This document shows, piece after piece, positions 46,679-55,630 of a stretch of 64,000 nucleotides of DNA (the stretch's first letter is position 1; each line of letters opens with the position of its first letter). Under the pieces are notes generated by a model that worked only from the letters and a program-made list of their open reading frames with translations, had not been told where the DNA came from and searched no databases. Source of the DNA: Bog-756 sp963829235. GTDB taxonomy: Bacteria; Actinomycetota; Acidimicrobiia; Acidimicrobiales; RAAP-2. Position numbers and translations under genes: made by a program. The DNA lies in assembly GCA_963829235.1 (NCBI GenBank), contig CAWHIF010000005.1, positions 1 to 64,000 on the forward strand. Direction: 5' to 3'.

Positions 46679-46985
46679 GCTAAGCGTTGTCGAGCGACAC
46701 GGGCGACAGCCTCGGTTGCCGGTGACGATTCTCTTGTCAACGCGGGGACTGGCGCTTCCCTCGGAACACTCGGTCCGAGTCGGCCGAGCAATTTATCTCC
46801 CGGGCGTGAATTCCGGTAGCGACTCGTGTATTTCCTGTGTGAATTCGGGGATTCTGGTTGCCTAGAGGGATCTCCGCCTCATCAAATGAATGGGTCCCAC
46901 TACGTCGTAGTCAGGTTGAATAGAGTTGGGAGGTGCACCATCGCTATAAGCGACGATACGATGAAAACAACGAGGGGGCACGAAG
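46679..46985. other. AT-richer intergenic region
   Basis: 307 bases after the SGNH lipoprotein. It starts with a short inverted repeat (TGTCGAGCGACA near 46687), which is too weak for a clear terminator. No gene seen. The right part (46900-46985) may hold the promoter of the small Cys-rich gene, but no convincing boxes are present. Confidence 0.4.
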
Positions 46986-47231
46986 GTGGTAGAACGTAAG
47001 GACGAAAGAGCACTTGTCCATCCTCAGCGATACGGTACCTGCCACCGCTGTGGATGGAAAGGGTCTGTTGCAAAGGTCAGTCGCCATGATCGAAAACGCC
47101 TGAGCATTGGCCGCGCCTATGGTCGCATGTGCCAAGAGTGCTTCCACGATCTTCTCGGTCCCCAAGCTGCGGAGAGTGGACGTGAAAAGGCAGGCAGGCG
47201 CAGATCGGTCAGGAACCGTCATGTTGCTTGA
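46986..47231 (+). CDS. Small cysteine-rich (zinc-finger-like) hypothetical protein
   Basis: 81 residues from GTG 46986 with a purine-rich GAGGGGGCACGAAG upstream. A CHRCGWKG knuckle and a MCQECFHD knuckle, 32 residues apart, could bind zinc. Between them is a basic segment (VAKVSRHDRKRLSIGRAYG), consistent with nucleic-acid binding. Family unknown. It sits in the AT-richer island just before an IS3 remnant, so it may be a passenger or itself a relic. Moderate confidence because it is short. Confidence 0.5.
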   Translation: MVERKDERALVHPQRYGTCHRCGWKGSVAKVSRHDRKRLSIGRAYGRMCQECFHDLLGPQAAESGREKAGRRRSVRNRHVA

Positions 47232-47339
47232 CCTCAAAGCAACATCTCCTGGAGGAAGTAGTCCTCACTTTTCGTCCTCCACAATTGGTCCGCACCGCCT
47301 GGCAGGACTGGGATCTTCTCAGTTCGTGCTCGTGTAACA

Positions 47340-48000
47340 CGCCATAAAGTCGACGACCTGAAGCGCCTGAGGGTCGGAACAGGGAGGGTGAGCACTCCCG
47401 GCTGAAACGAATCGCAGCCGACCACGCCCTCGACATCGCAGCTCTGAAGGATATGACTGAGGGAACATTCTGAGCCAGAGGCGCCGTCAGGCTGTCCAGG
47501 AAATTCAGGAGCGACACGGGTTCTCCGACACGCTCTGGCGACTGATAGTGGCCAACCCCGCTCCACCTAAAGACGTCCGATCGGAAGTCCCCGATGAGGA
47601 GGAGCGCATTCGGGCTCGGCCGCGCAGCCAGCCCGGATCGTCCTCGCTATGGCTCGCATCCAGCGTATCCGCCGTGACGTGGGACTTCCCGTCCTCCGAC
47701 GCCCGAAGAAGCGTTGCCGGATCGGGATCTCCACCGTCCCGGCCACACGTCTGCGAGCCGGCCGACCAGATGAGGTCTGGGCCGTCGAACTCTGGCCTCC
47801 GAACGCTCAAGATCCTGGCCATCACCGACGAGGTCACCAAGGATGCACTCGCCCCCGAAGTCGGCTCGATCAATTTCGACCCCAACCACACCGTCCGGGT
47901 CCTCGCCCGCATTGTGACACGAACAGGATGGAGGCCGACAACGACAAGGCGTCAAGAGTCTCTTGGCTGGATTGCTGCTCGACAGAGAGTTAGGCATGGC
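47340..48000 (+). mobile_element. IS3-family transposase remnant (OrfA end and OrfB fragments)
   Basis: Reading through shifting frames, the OrfA C-terminus is recognisable near 47395-47480 (SRLKRIAADHALDIAALKDM, then TF-stop), followed by the OrfB N-terminus RRQAVQEIQERHGFSDTLWR, and RIQRIRRDVGLPVLRRPKKR, STVPATRLRAGRPDEVWAVE, and a core fragment KILAITDEVTKDALAPEV with the second acidic residue region. The segment that should hold the first catalytic aspartate is deleted or scrambled, and the frame is broken repeatedly, so it is inactive. No terminal inverted repeats or target duplications were found. Confidence 0.75.
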
Positions 48001-48571
48001 AACCGACAGTCAACGACGACCACCGATCGAACGAAGTGAAAAGGTAGATCTGTAGACGCCAGCGGATACTTTGCCCGTCCGGATCAAGGATGCATTCGGT
48101 CCTCCCGCTTGCGCCGGTGTCATCCCCCTTCGAGGACGAACGGTCAGCAGACCCCTAGCCCGCATAGTCAGGGCGGAATCGCTTTTGAAAAACAGCTTGT
48201 CGACCGGCACCCTCCGCATTGTCAATCCCTGCAGATGACGCATGCATGGATTAGTCGCCGTCACCGATCGACCATCGCAGCAGAACAAGGACGGGACACT
48301 CTTCGGTGGATGACTGATGCCAGATTATGAGCGAGATACTCCTTTTTGTGATCGGACGAAGACTCACTGTGACGGTGAGAATACTCCTCGTGATCGGGGG
48401 ACTACTCCATGTAGCCGCACCAGGATTCGGACCTATGCGACTCTGCATGTCGACTGTTAATCTGCACTGGTGTCTGGCCCATACGAATTCCAAATGACGA
48501 CTCATGACTGCGAGTAACCGGTGGCAAAGTATGCAGGCTCGATACTCACTTTCCCCAGGAGAAGAGGGAAA
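48001..48571. other. Non-coding stretch before the GH114 gene
   Basis: About 570 bases with no family-matching frame. Near 48335-48410 two similar segments, CTCCTTTTTGTGATCGGA and CTCCTCGTGATCGGGGG, occur about 50 bases apart. They could be regulatory repeats or chance. Downstream of the IS3 relic, so part may be old transposon sequence. The AGGAGAAGAGGG ribosome-binding tract of the next gene begins at 48557. Confidence 0.4.
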
Positions 48572-49810
48572 TTGAACAAGCATGTGCATGGCAAGAGCCG
48601 AAGGAAGACGGCCATCATCGGAGCAGCGTGCCTTGCCATCATCTTCAGTGGCTACGGTATCGCCGCGGCGGACACCGGTTCTCTGACACTTGCAGCGGGA
48701 TCTTCGGAGTCGATCAGCTGTGGCGGTGCGGCCCTGTCGATCACTGACTTGGCCCCTTCCTCGCTGACCTTGAATTGCGGCACGGCCGGCGGGCCGTCGA
48801 GCACGGGCGGGCCGTCGAGCACGGGCGGGCCGTCGAGCACGGGCGGGCCGTCGAGCACGGGCGGGCCATCGAGCACGGGCGGGCCGTCGAGCACGGGCGG
48901 GCCGTCGAGCACGGGCGGGCCGTCGAGCACGGGCGGGCCGTCGAGCACGGGCGGGCCGTCGAGCACCTCTGGTTCATCGGGTAGCTCCGGGACGATCTGG
49001 CAACCACCGGTCAACGCCGAGTTCCAGTGGTACCTGAACGGCGAGATGGACTTCAGCAGCTCGACGGACATGGGTACCGGAGTGACCGCTTATAACGGGG
49101 ACACCCCGCCGGCCACGGACCCGACGATCTATGACGTCGACGGGATCGAGAACACCGCCGCGGACGTGACCGAGTTCCATAACCTCGGCGACAAAGTGGT
49201 GTGCTATGTCGAAATTGGCGCGGCCGGGAACTACTACAGCGCGTCCGAGGAAGGCATCCCCACCACGTACTACGCACAACTTCAGGCGGCTGGAGACCTC
49301 GGCAACTCGTTGGCCGGCTACCCCGAGCAGTTCATAAACATCAATGCACCGAGCGCCGTATCCATCGTTGAATCGATGATCCAGCAACAATGTGCGGCGA
49401 AGGGTTTCGACGGGGTTGAGACAGATCTTGACGAAACCGGAGGCGGCAACGAGGGCAATACCGGATTCTCGATCAGCGCGGCGCAGAACGAAACCTACGA
49501 CGAGACGATCGCAACCTACATCCACAGCCTCGGCATGGCCTGGTTCAGCAAGGACACCTCGGACACGGACAGTGCCTCATTCGTCGATGCCCTCGAGCCA
49601 TACGCTCAGGCGACCATCGACGAGCAGGCATCGGAGTATGACTCCATCGGCCTCGACTCGGTCTACGTTCAGGACGATAAACCTGTGTTCGATGCGGAAT
49701 ATTCGGGCAGCGAGAGCACAGCCAACTTCTGTGCATCCGACAACGCCAACAACATCAACGGGACGCTGTTCGATACGAATCTCGACGGACCACGGACGCC
49801 GTGCCGGTAA
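48572..49810 (+). CDS. Secreted GH114-like endo-alpha-1,4-polygalactosaminidase
   Basis: About 412 residues from TTG 48572, chosen because AGGAG lies ten bases upstream. A GTG at 48521 is an alternative. The signal peptide is KTAIIGAACLAIIFSGYGIAAA. A small domain (SLTLAAGSSESISCGGAALS) precedes ten perfect GGPSST hexapeptides and a Ser-rich hinge. The TIM-barrel domain follows: WQPPVNAEFQWYLNGEMDFS, TIYDVDGIENTAADVTEFHN, VVCYVEIGAAGNYYS, AGYPEQFININ, GFDGVETDLDETGG with acidic catalytic candidates, and AWFSKDTSD. GH114 enzymes cleave galactosaminogalactan-type polymers. Intact, in contrast to the polysaccharide locus on its left. Confidence 0.85.
   Translation: MNKHVHGKSRRKTAIIGAACLAIIFSGYGIAAADTGSLTLAAGSSESISCGGAALSITDLAPSSLTLNCGTAGGPSSTGGPSSTGGPSSTGGPSSTGGPSSTGGPSSTGGPSSTGGPSSTGGPSSTGGPSSTSGSSGSSGTIWQPPVNAEFQWYLNGEMDFSSSTDMGTGVTAYNGDTPPATDPTIYDVDGIENTAADVTEFHNLGDKVVCYVEIGAAGNYYSASEEGIPTTYYAQLQAAGDLGNSLAGYPEQFININAPSAVSIVESMIQQQCAAKGFDGVETDLDETGGGNEGNTGFSISAAQNETYDETIATYIHSLGMAWFSKDTSDTDSASFVDALEPYAQATIDEQASEYDSIGLDSVYVQDDKPVFDAEYSGSESTANFCASDNANNINGTLFDTNLDGPRTPCR
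48788..48967 (+). repeat. Ten tandem 18-bp units encoding the GGPSST linker
   Basis: Exactly 180 bases made of ten copies of GGCGGGCCGTCGAGCACG. The only internal differences noticed are CCA instead of CCG in the fifth copy and ACC at the very end. It sits between the N-terminal domain and the catalytic barrel. The near-perfect identity predicts length variation by slippage. Opposite-strand frames across it are artefacts of the repeat. Confidence 0.97.
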
Positions 49811-49857
49811 GGCGCGGCGGAGTCGGAGGCTCAACTCCCCGAGTCGACCCCGTGCGG

Positions 49858-50340
49858 TCAGCCGATGCGAGCTCGCCGATTTGAGCGCCGTCGAGTCCCG
49901 GCGATGGCCACCATGTCGGTGAGCGCGAACGTGATGCCGTAGGCGAATTCGTTGCGCATGCCGTCAACCGACTCGTTCTGTATCCCTTTGTGAATCCTCG
50001 TCACCACATTCGGAAATGGGCGGATCCCGAAAAAGTGCTCCAGTGGCTTGTCCAGATCGAGGAGGGCCGCCCCGGCCATGGCCGCAACGGTGGACAGACG
50101 GGCTTCTCGGTTGACGGCCACTGCCGCGACCGCCATTGCCGCCAGCCCGAGCAACCCGTCACGCCTGGCCACCTTCAGAAAGAGATCCGGACCCTCCGGT
50201 GAGTGGAAGTCGCAGCCCCAGTGAGGGGCAGCGTCCAGCACCAGGTGCGACCCGACCCCGGCGGCAAAGGCAGCCAGGGGCCTCCCGGGCATCGCCTGGC
50301 CGATGAGCGCGCCGGCAAGCACATGGTTCGTCACGAACAT
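49858..50340 (-). CDS. Small membrane protein, YdjM/hydrolase-like
   Basis: 160 residues from ATG 50340 (MFVTNHVLAGALIGQAM). The opening motif TNHVLAGALIG and AGVGSHLVLDAAPHWG resemble the LexA-binding/inner-membrane putative metal-dependent hydrolases (YdjM-like), where His/Asp residues in NH and SHLVLDxxPH are the metal-ligand candidates. Two or three hydrophobic helices (GLLGLAAMAVAAVAV, LSTVAAMAGAALLDL) follow. Convergent with the GH114 gene. Function unknown. Confidence 0.65.
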   Translation of the reverse strand: MFVTNHVLAGALIGQAMPGRPLAAFAAGVGSHLVLDAAPHWGCDFHSPEGPDLFLKVARRDGLLGLAAMAVAAVAVNREARLSTVAAMAGAALLDLDKPLEHFFGIRPFPNVVTRIHKGIQNESVDGMRNEFAYGITFALTDMVAIAGTRRRSNRRARIG

Positions 50341-50537
50341 CGCATCACTCTCGCAGATCAATGGGTCAGGGTCTCGGCACGTCTGCCATCTGTCTCTATC
50401 GGCGGAAGCGCCCCTCTACCTGAGGCCATTCGGTGGGGCCCGGGGGCCGTTGGCCTCGTTCGGATCGGTCCGGATGGCCGGTTCTCCATCCCATCCGCCG
50501 ACCCGTCGGGCGCCTATCGGCGCCGTACGCTGCCCTG

Positions 50538-51572
50538 ATGCCAGAGCGCACACCCATCCTCCAGCCGGCCGCCCATTCGCGGCGGCGGGGGCGGCGCCTT
50601 CCCCTCCCTGTGACTGTCGTCCTGTGGATCGTGACAGGAGCGCTCGGCCTGGTCGTCATCGTGCGCCTCGTCGCCTGGGACGTATTCCAGCCCTTTGCCG
50701 TCCTCGACGCCTTCACCGCCTTTGTCTATCTCCCGGCGTGGATCGTGCTGGCGGTGGCGGCCGTGGGCCGGCGGTTCCTCCTGGCCGGGGCTGCGCTCCT
50801 CGTCGTCGTGGCCCAGATCGCCTTCGTCCTTCCCGAACTGACGGCGGCCCAACCCGTCCCGGCCTGGGCCATCAAGGCGCCGACGATCAGACTCCTCGAC
50901 GCCAACACCGACCGTCCGAACACAGCGCTGAGCGGCTACGCCAAGGAGATCTCCCAGGTGCGACCGCAATTGGTGACCATGGAGGAGACCAACCGGATCG
51001 TCGCCGACCAGCTCAACCGTGACGGTGTGCTCCGCGATCTCCCCTACCAGATCAATATCATGCGCAACGACGCGTCCGGCTTCTTCGTGGCGTCCCACTT
51101 TCCCCTGACCAAGATCCACATCGTCTACCTCTACGGCCGCCCTCTGATCGTCCAGGCCGTTGTCGCTCTTCCGTGGGGGCCCCAGCCCCTGTGGGTCGTC
51201 CACACCATTGCCCCTCTGCCGCCCACGTTCTCGCAATGGGCGGGCGGCCTGGCCACCATCGGGCGGCTCCTGCGGTCGCGGGGACCGTCCGGCCTGCTGA
51301 TCACCGGTGATTTCAACGCCACCTGGGGGAACCAGGGCTTTCGGGCCATCCTCGCCGCCGGGATGAGCGACGGTGCCGCGGCGCGGGGCAAGGCCTTCGA
51401 CATGACCTGGACACAATTCGCCCACCCGCTGCCGCCCCTGGCACGGATCGACCACGTCCTGACCGGAGCCGGGGTTGCGGTCACCCAGATCAGGACCGAT
51501 GTCGGCCCCGGGAGTGATCACCGGGACCTGATCGCCACGGTGGCCTTCGACAGGCCGCCCGGCTCTCAGTAG
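50538..51572 (+). CDS. Membrane-anchored endonuclease/exonuclease/phosphatase-fold protein
   Basis: 344 residues from ATG 50538. The first 110 residues contain a basic tip and three hydrophobic helices (LPVTVVLWIVTGALGLVVIV, AFTAFVYLPAWIVLAVAAVG, FLLAGAALLVVVAQIAFVL). The extracellular domain is EEP-like: LLDANTDRPNTA, PQLVTMEETN (metal-binding glutamate), GFFVASHFPL, LWVVHTIAPLPP, SGLLITGDFNATWGN (GDFN), and RIDHVLT with GPGSDHRDLIA (catalytic SDH). Likely a phosphodiesterase or hydrolase at the outer face. It ends seven bases inside the convergent DUF2510 gene. Confidence 0.85.
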   Translation: MPERTPILQPAAHSRRRGRRLPLPVTVVLWIVTGALGLVVIVRLVAWDVFQPFAVLDAFTAFVYLPAWIVLAVAAVGRRFLLAGAALLVVVAQIAFVLPELTAAQPVPAWAIKAPTIRLLDANTDRPNTALSGYAKEISQVRPQLVTMEETNRIVADQLNRDGVLRDLPYQINIMRNDASGFFVASHFPLTKIHIVYLYGRPLIVQAVVALPWGPQPLWVVHTIAPLPPTFSQWAGGLATIGRLLRSRGPSGLLITGDFNATWGNQGFRAILAAGMSDGAAARGKAFDMTWTQFAHPLPPLARIDHVLTGAGVAVTQIRTDVGPGSDHRDLIATVAFDRPPGSQ

Positions 51573-52165
51573 GGACCGATGCGCTGGTCGGGGTTGGTGT
51601 CGATGAGGTGGTGTCCGTCGGTGGAGACCTGTGACGTCCACTGGCTCCCATCCCACCACCGGTAGTGGAACCTCCCACTGGGGTCGGGATGCCAGGCCGG
51701 CGGCGAGTGGGGCCATCCCTGCTCAGCAGCCGGGGGGCCACCCGAGCCCGGGACGGACTCGGTCCGGCCATCCGTGGGCTGGGGTTGGACAGCCTGCTCG
51801 GGTTCCGATTCGACCCCCGGGGGCTGCCCGTTCGCCGGTCGCGGGTAGGCCGGGAAGAGCTCCGACGCGCTGGCCGGGCCTTTCGGGCCGACCGCGGGCG
51901 GGGCGGGAGCGGCGCCCATCGGGCTGCCGGCCATGGGGGGGTTCTGCTGGGCCTGGCGCACACCGGTGGAGTGGGCGATCAGGAAGAGGATCAGCCCCAC
52001 GAGCAGGGAGAGGAACCAGAAGAACGCCCACAGGACGGAGGGCAGTCCCCATGGTGTCCTCCCCAGCACCTTGCGGTCATTTTCGGAGAGCCGATACCCC
52101 AAGAAGGCCCAGACCACCGAGAGCGCTCCATAGACGATCCACTGAGTCGCACTGAGGTGCACCAC
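51566..52165 (-). CDS. DUF2510-domain membrane protein
   Basis: 199 residues from ATG 52165. The N-terminus has two hydrophobic helices (QWIVYGALSVVWAFLGYRL, VLWAFFWFLSLLVGLILFLI). The middle is a disordered Pro/Gly/Ala-rich linker. The C-terminus contains the actinobacterial DUF2510 Trp-rich motif PAWHPDPSGRFHYRWWDGSQ followed by WTSQVSTDG. These domains occur in membrane proteins with unknown role. The start is close to that of the esterase on the same strand, separated by 193 bases. Confidence 0.78.
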   Translation of the reverse strand: MVHLSATQWIVYGALSVVWAFLGYRLSENDRKVLGRTPWGLPSVLWAFFWFLSLLVGLILFLIAHSTGVRQAQQNPPMAGSPMGAAPAPPAVGPKGPASASELFPAYPRPANGQPPGVESEPEQAVQPQPTDGRTESVPGSGGPPAAEQGWPHSPPAWHPDPSGRFHYRWWDGSQWTSQVSTDGHHLIDTNPDQRIGPY

Positions 52166-52358
52166 GGGACAACTCTAATGCCGGTACGGTGCCGCCCCGG
52201 GCATGACCCCGGCCTTGGGCGGCGGAAAGGCCAGCCGGACCCCCGGCCTGGCCATTCCCCGATCCCGGTGCCGTCGCGGGCACCAACGAGATGCGGTCGC
52301 CCCGAAGGCCAACGGCGAGGCCAGGCACCGCCGAGGGTGCGAGGTGCTGGGTTCGTGA

Positions 52359-53444
52359 TCAGGTGAGCGGATGGGCGGCGAAGAAGGCCCACATGGTCGC
52401 GTTGGCGCTGATGGCGGTGGACTGCGGTCCGAGGACCCGGGTGAGGCGTTTGGGAAGGTGCGGTCCGCCGGGCCATTCGTGGCCCTCCCCCTCGACCGTA
52501 TAGAGACTGACTGCGGCACCACCCGAGCAGCCGGTGTACGAGGTGAGGGTAACCCCCGTGTCCGGTCGGGAGACAGCGGGCGTGGCCGAACAGCCGTTGT
52601 GCACCCCCCACCGTCGGGCTGCGACCGGGACACTGTACGTCCAGTACTTCTGGCCGTTTCCGTTGTACGGGTCGACCGGGTCGGCGGTGCCGTGGAACGA
52701 AACCACGGGTACGGGCCGGGCCGAGGGGCACGGGCTGGGGAACCGGAGGCCGGAGACCGGGGCCACGGCGGCGAAGATCGACGATGCGTCGCAGGCCAGC
52801 TGGCTGGCCATGCGGGCGCCTCCGGAAAAGCCCGTGGCGTAGATACGTCGCGGGTCGACGCAGTAGCTGTGCTCGACCAGTGCGACCAGCTGTTCGATGA
52901 AGGACACGTCGTCGGGCGCGCCGGCCGGCACGGTGGCACCCCCGATCAACGGTTCGCCGGGCACATTCCAATCGAACCCGGTGCCCTCCGGAATGCCTCC
53001 CTGGGGATAGACCACGATGAAGTTGTCGGCGTCGGCCGCGGCATCCATGCCGGTCAACGCCTCCTGTTCCAATGCGGTTGATCCACTGCCGTGCATGTTC
53101 ATGATCAGCGGCAGCGGAGTCGGCGGGTGGTAGGAGGTTGGGAGGTGGATGATGGCAACCCGGTGCTTGCCGGCGACGGTCGCAGTTATGGTGGCCGTCC
53201 CCGCTGATGCTGACGGTCGGCTGCAACCGATACTTGCGTCGCTCGGTCCGGTGGTCGGTGTCGTTGGGGAGGACGGCGTCTTCGGGGTGGCCGGCTTCGT
53301 CGGCGTGGCGAGTGTCGTCGAGGTCGCGCTGGTCGCTCCCCCGCCGCACGCACCAGCCAGCAGCGCCACTGCGACCAGACCTGCTGTCCACAATGTCCGG
53401 GTGGTCGGGGTCGGTCGGTGTCGGCCATCCTGCACGCAACTCAT
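52359..53444 (-). CDS. PHB-depolymerase/feruloyl-esterase-like lipoprotein
   Basis: 361 residues. The hydrophobic signal TAGLVAVALLAGAC contains a lipobox with Cys33, followed by a Thr/Pro linker. The alpha/beta-hydrolase domain follows: PLPLIMNMHGSGSTA (oxyanion region), FIVVYPQGG, YATGFSGGARMASQLAC with nucleophile in GFSGG, FHGTADPVDPYNG (aspartate) and VEGEGHEWPGG (histidine). The family (LpqC, PHB depolymerase, feruloyl esterase) hydrolyses esters on polymers. Substrate unknown. The product should sit on the outer face of the membrane. Confidence 0.9.
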   Translation of the reverse strand: MSCVQDGRHRPTPTTRTLWTAGLVAVALLAGACGGGATSATSTTLATPTKPATPKTPSSPTTPTTGPSDASIGCSRPSASAGTATITATVAGKHRVAIIHLPTSYHPPTPLPLIMNMHGSGSTALEQEALTGMDAAADADNFIVVYPQGGIPEGTGFDWNVPGEPLIGGATVPAGAPDDVSFIEQLVALVEHSYCVDPRRIYATGFSGGARMASQLACDASSIFAAVAPVSGLRFPSPCPSARPVPVVSFHGTADPVDPYNGNGQKYWTYSVPVAARRWGVHNGCSATPAVSRPDTGVTLTSYTGCSGGAAVSLYTVEGEGHEWPGGPHLPKRLTRVLGPQSTAISANATMWAFFAAHPLT

Positions 53445-53557
53445 CGCACGGCCTCCTCCGGCTCTGTTGTGGGGTAGACGATTCCAACTTCAGTGTGATC
53501 ACCGTGGGACTGGATTCGGTGGACGTGGCCACGACCCCATCGATGCTCAGCTGCCCG

Positions 53558-55099
53558 TCAGCTCATGGCGGCGATGGGCCGTTTGGGCGGGTACGTACCG
53601 AAGGTCGAGAAATGCTTGGCGATGCCGCTGGTGAAGCTGTCGATGTAGGCCAGCTTGCGGATCATGTAGCTCCGGCTCTCCTTGGGGTCGAGGTAGAGGT
53701 TGTAGAGGCGACCGTGTGAGTACTTCTGGGTCACCCCGGTGAAGCCGCCCAGGTTCAGACAGTCCCGGTCGTCATCCGACGTCGAGGCCACCATGAACTT
53801 CCACTCGCCTACCCGCAGTGCCGAGAACACGTTGGTCAACCAGTAATAGAGGTACTTGCGGTTCGATAGGCCGTTGGGATCGAGGAGGAACGAGGTCTGG
53901 TCGATGCCATCGATATATCGGTCTTCGGGCACGGATGCGGACGCGCCGGCCAGGTTGAGGATCGTATTGAACAGGTCCATCTGCGAGAACAGGCCGTCGG
54001 TGGCCCGATCGGCGGCGATCATCCCGGGCCAGGCGACTATTGCGGGCACGCGCTGCCCCCCTTCCCAGGTCGAGCCCTTGGCACTTCGGAACGGCGAGTA
54101 CGCGGCGTCGGGCCATGTCTCCATCTCGGGCCCGTTGTCCGAGGAGAGGAAGATCAACGTGTCCTCCATCTGCCCGGTGGCCTCGAGCTCGGCCACCAGC
54201 CGACCCACGATGTCGTCGAGCTCGATGATGGTGTCCTTGTAGGGATGCTTGGCCGGGGACGCGCCGAGGAACCGCTCGTGGGGATAGTTGTCGAAGTGGG
54301 CGCCCCGCGTGCAATGGTAGAGGAACCACGGCTGCCGCCGGCCTCCCCGTGGCTCCGCCATCCTCCTGATGAACTCGAGCGAGTAGTCGGCCCACTTGTC
54401 GTCCAACAGGGAGAGCACGGGCACGGTCACCTCCTCCACGTTCTCGACCTCGCCACCCCGGGTGGCGTGGACGAAGCACTTGTTGAAGGGCAGGTTCTCC
54501 ACCCACTTGGTGCGCTCCTCGCTGTACACGATCTCAGGAAAGAAGTTGGGATCCCGCCACTCGGTGTACATGTCGGACACCGAGAGGAAGCCGAAGAAGT
54601 CGTCGAAGCCCACGTTCTGAGGCTGCGACTCGACGTTCTCACCGATGTGCCACTTGCCCACCGCCTGGGTGGCGTAGCCGGCGGCGGACAGCAGCTGGGC
54701 CACGGTCACCTCACCGTCGAGCCCGCCGGGCTGGCCGTACATCGGCGGTCGGAGCAGCCCGTGGCGCATGGGAAGGCGACCGGTCATGATCGACGCACGG
54801 GACGGGGTACACGACGGCTCCGAGTAGCACGAGGTGAGGAGGGTCCCCCGCCGGGCCAACCGGTCGATGTTGGGGGTCGGTGCCCCGACGGCCACCCCCC
54901 CGCCATAGCAGCCGAAGTCGCCCCACCCGACGTCATCGAACAGGACCATCAAGATGTTGGGCTGTTTCCCGGTCGAGCCCCGGAACCGGGCCAGCGAGGC
55001 GTCGGCCGCCTGCTCCTGATCTTCGAGCACGAACCGAGGTTCGAGGCTCTCGCTCATTCGGGTGGTCTCCGCCACCACAGGATCGTGTGCCATGTCCAT
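53558..55099 (-). CDS. Arylsulfatase-type sulfatase (formylglycine type)
   Basis: 513 residues. The formylglycine motif is CTPSRASIMTGR, with Cys97 as the residue converted to FGly. Metal-binding aspartates lie in NILMVLFDDVGWGDFGCYGG, with other conserved parts KWHIG, GAHFDNYPH and LIFLSSDNGPE. No signal peptide is visible in the first 40 residues, so it is cytoplasmic or exported by an unidentified route. It cleaves sulfate esters of aryl compounds or sugars. A formylglycine-generating enzyme is not in the window. Stop-to-start distance to the upstream DinB gene is 15 bases, so they may be co-transcribed. Confidence 0.93.
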   Translation of the reverse strand: MDMAHDPVVAETTRMSESLEPRFVLEDQEQAADASLARFRGSTGKQPNILMVLFDDVGWGDFGCYGGGVAVGAPTPNIDRLARRGTLLTSCYSEPSCTPSRASIMTGRLPMRHGLLRPPMYGQPGGLDGEVTVAQLLSAAGYATQAVGKWHIGENVESQPQNVGFDDFFGFLSVSDMYTEWRDPNFFPEIVYSEERTKWVENLPFNKCFVHATRGGEVENVEEVTVPVLSLLDDKWADYSLEFIRRMAEPRGGRRQPWFLYHCTRGAHFDNYPHERFLGASPAKHPYKDTIIELDDIVGRLVAELEATGQMEDTLIFLSSDNGPEMETWPDAAYSPFRSAKGSTWEGGQRVPAIVAWPGMIAADRATDGLFSQMDLFNTILNLAGASASVPEDRYIDGIDQTSFLLDPNGLSNRKYLYYWLTNVFSALRVGEWKFMVASTSDDDRDCLNLGGFTGVTQKYSHGRLYNLYLDPKESRSYMIRKLAYIDSFTSGIAKHFSTFGTYPPKRPIAAMS

Positions 55100-55114
55100 C
55101 CCCTCCGCTGTGGC

Positions 55115-55630
55115 TCAGGCTCCGACGCTGCCGTCGATCATCTCGCGGATGAGATCGGCGTGGCCGTTGTGACGGGCGTACTCCTCGATCATATGAACAT
55201 AGATCCACCGCAACGAGCACGGCTTCCCCCTCCTGGTCCCCGTGTCGTCCAGCTGCCGCGGCGCAGCCGCGGCCCGGCTCGCTTCACACTCGGTCCGCCA
55301 GAGGCCGAGGTCGGTCTCCCAGTCGGCGTCGTCGAGGGGGACCAGCTCGCTGTCCTCCACGGCCGGATCGAACCAGATCGGCGCGGCCTGGTCCTCCAGC
55401 AGCACACGGCGGAACCAGTTGCGTTCGACCTCGGCCATGTGCCGCACCAGGCCGTGCAGGGACAGGTTGGAGGTGGACACAGGCCTGGCCTTGCGGGACC
55501 GATCGTCGAGTCCCTCGCACTTGATGAACAAGGTGATTCGATGGAACTCGAGCCAGCCCTCGAGCATCTCGCGCTCACCCAGGATGAACACGGGCTCGCG
55601 CCGGCGCGGATCTTCGAGCTCTTCGACCAT
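55115..55630 (-). CDS. DinB/DUF664-family protein
   Basis: 171 residues from ATG 55630, with AAGGAGGT nine bases upstream, which fixes this start against a longer upstream frame. Landmarks are MLEGWLEFHRITLFIKCEGL, LSLHGLVRHMAEVERNWFRR, and IYVHMIEEYARHNGHADLIR, whose histidines are the metal ligands of the DinB bundle. Probably a thiol-dependent S-transferase-like protein. It precedes the sulfatase gene on the same strand. Confidence 0.88.
   Translation of the reverse strand: MVEELEDPRRREPVFILGEREMLEGWLEFHRITLFIKCEGLDDRSRKARPVSTSNLSLHGLVRHMAEVERNWFRRVLLEDQAAPIWFDPAVEDSELVPLDDADWETDLGLWRTECEASRAAAAPRQLDDTGTRRGKPCSLRWIYVHMIEEYARHNGHADLIREMIDGSVGA

Noticed and set aside
47340..48000. A complete, active insertion sequence
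   Set aside because: OrfB is broken and lacks the first catalytic region, and no terminal inverted repeats or target-site duplication were seen.
48652..49071. Open frames on the opposite strand of the GGPSST array, and possible CRISPR
   Set aside because: 18-bp units without spacers are a coding tandem repeat, not a CRISPR array. The reverse frames only reflect the periodicity.
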